From assembly GCF_949987535.1 (NCBI RefSeq), contig NC_080067.1, positions 80,315,985 to 80,379,984 on the forward strand: 64,000 nt of DNA, given 5' to 3'. The translations under genes and the position numbers were made by a program. Position 1 is the stretch's first letter; each line of letters opens with the position of its first letter. The stretch comes from Balaenoptera acutorostrata. Its lineage: Eukaryota; Chordata; Mammalia; Artiodactyla; Balaenopteridae. Shown one piece after another: positions 62,563 to 64,000 of this stretch. Below the pieces are notes generated by a model, which was not told the origin of the DNA, made no database searches, and saw only the letters and a list, made by a program, of their open reading frames with translations.

Positions 62563-63310
62563 TGTGATTTACAATAAGATATGTATATATTTGGTCTTCA
62601 TCCGTTCCTGGCTTAGAGCTCCTAAAAACCTTAGACTTTCCAGTGATGAGAACTATAAGGTATCTTTTTTTTATGTTAACGAGGTGACTTTTGGAAAGCA
62701 CCTCAGGTTGGGGACTGGTTACCAGTGGAGCCAACCTTGTGATCTGGGGGTTGGAACTTTCAGGCCCCCTCCCTCCCCCACCTCAGGGGAGAGAAGAGTG
62801 GTTGGAGATTGAGTTCAAACGCCAGTGACCAGTGATCTAATCAGTCGTGCCTGTGTAGTGAAGCCTCCATAAAAACCTTAAAGGACTGGGTGTGAAGAGC
62901 TTCTGGGTTGGCAAACACATGGAGATGAGGGGAGAGTGGATTTCAGAGAAAGCATGGAAGCTCCGTACCTTGCCCTGCGCGTCTCTTCCATCTGACTGTC
63001 CTTGAGTTATATCCCTTTGTAATAAACCGGTGATCTACTAAGAAACGTGTTTCTCTGAGTTCTGTGAGCCACTCTAGCAAATTAACTGAACCCAAGGAAG
63101 GGATCTTTGGAACCTCCAGTCTATAGCCTGTGGGTCAGAAGCACAGGTGACAGACAGCCTGGACTTGCGAGTGCCATCTGAAGGGGAGGGGACAGTCTTG
63201 TAGGATGGAGCCCTTAGTTGTGGGATCTGATGCTGTCTCCAGGTAGATAGTGTCAGAATTAAGTTGAATTGTGGGATACCACACTGAATTTCCAGAGGAT
63301 TGCTTGCTGT
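62563..63310 (+). repeat. MLT2-like (ERVL) solo LTR, copy 2
   Basis: It begins TGTGATTTACAATAAGA and includes 'gagctcctaaaaacctta', 'gaagagcttctgggttggc', 'gtaataaaccggtgatctac' and 'ctctagcaaattaactgaac'. It is the same family and orientation as 37362-38100. No internal viral sequence adjoins it. Confidence 0.6.
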
Positions 63311-63369
63311 GGGGAAATAAACATGAACCATGAATTTTGACGTCATTGTTGCTCTACCTTCTACCATTC

Positions 63370-64000
63370 AGCAGCATCTAGGAGTTTGGTGCTATTCTGA
63401 TTTCTCCTCTTGGTAGGTAACCTGTTTCTTCTCCTCAAAGTGCTTAAGATCTTCCCTTTACCCTGAGATTTAAAATTGCGTAATGAAATTTTTTATTAAT
63501 TGGGCCAGGCACTTTCCATCTGGAATTTTCAGTGATTTCTGTGACAGTTTCTTCTTTGTTTTCTCTGGCTTCGTTTTTTAAAATTTTCTTGAATTCTGGC
63601 TAGTTGGATGGATATTGGAGTGCCTGGTTTGAACCTTCTGTTATCATTATATTTCTAATCTTTCTTCTATAGTTGATTCCTTTTTTTCCTCCTTACTTTA
63701 TGGGAGAGTTCTTCACCTTTACTTACAACCTTTCAACTGAATTTTTTGTTTGGCTATCCTTAATTTCCAAGAGCTCTTTATTGTTCTGTTAATTTTAAAA
63801 TCGTATCCTGTTCTTGTTTTATGGTTATAATATCTCCTTTTGACTCTTTCAACCTATAAATTATAGGGGTTTTATTTTCTTTTGAAATTTTCTTCTGCTC
63901 TCTATATTGTCTGTGTTTTTCCAGGCTTCTTTGTTTCTGTTAGATCCTATTCTGTTTTCTGAGTTAATTGCTGCAAGCTTTCTTCAAAGCTTTCTTATAG
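63370..64000. other. Unassigned AT-rich, LINE-like sequence at right edge
   Basis: T-rich sequence with blocks such as 'ccaagagctctttattgttc' and 'ttgttttatggttataatatc' that resemble old L1 text, but I cannot place it with confidence. Confidence 0.3.

Larger units (their letters stand above)
55325..64000 (+). other. SLC12A8: SLC12A8 intron 4 (partial, at least 8.7 kb)
   Basis: Donor GTAAGC, phase 1. No further SLC12A8 exon was seen up to the right edge. The content is old MIR, L1M, CHR SINE and LTR sequence, with unidentified stretches at 55.35-56.28 and 56.5-57.6 kb. Confidence 0.85.

Noticed and set aside
37362..63310. LTR pair as the two ends of one provirus
   Set aside because: The distance is 25 kb, host exons lie between, and no gag, pol or env-like sequence was seen. 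Two solo LTRs fit better.

Overview
The window is mammalian nuclear DNA, most likely from a cetacean. It contains spliced exons with GT/AG borders, LINE-1, L2, MIR, MaLR/ERVL LTRs and hAT/Tigger fossils. It also carries about nine copies of a tRNA-derived CHR-type SINE (Cetacea/Hippo/Ruminant), several of them young with clean target-site duplications (TSDs). I saw no BovB or Bov-tA (ruminant) and no PRE-1 (pig) elements, and the 3' region of the 50.6-52.9 kb L1 is of cetartiodactyl type. The species call is inference from repeat content.

Two protein-coding genes are present, both on the + strand and neither complete. At the left is the 3' end of ZNF148 (ZBP-89): an internal zinc-finger exon (3617-3735) and the large terminal coding exon (4063-5661), followed by a long, AT-rich, transposon-poor 3' UTR with many poly(A) signals that probably ends between about 10.4 and 11.65 kb. 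About 9 kb of intergenic DNA with old repeats follows. A CpG-rich block at about 20.64-21.80 kb marks the promoter of SLC12A8. Its first four coding exons are 22209-22259, 40730-40876, 45609-45800 and 55093-55324. They join in frame and encode the first 207 residues, up to about the fifth membrane segment. The rest of the gene lies beyond the right edge. This order, with the ZNF148 tail facing the SLC12A8 head on the same strand, matches the human 3q21 arrangement.

Everything else is intronic or intergenic repeat. The clearest structures are: a nested insertion at 50.6-53.1 kb (MIR, then L1 with a perfect 17-bp TSD, then two SINEs); three SINE insertions with an extra unique segment and a second A-rich tail inside their TSDs; a head-to-tail SINE dimer at 28.8-29.5 kb; four same-strand copies of one LTR family; two same-strand MLT2-like LTRs flanking the SLC12A8 exon 2-4 region; and inverted L1 fragments at 47 kb.

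I found no candidate for a new gene system, CRISPR array, functional RNA gene or intact mobile element. The most interesting items concern retroposon structure and the promoter/UTR architecture of the two genes.
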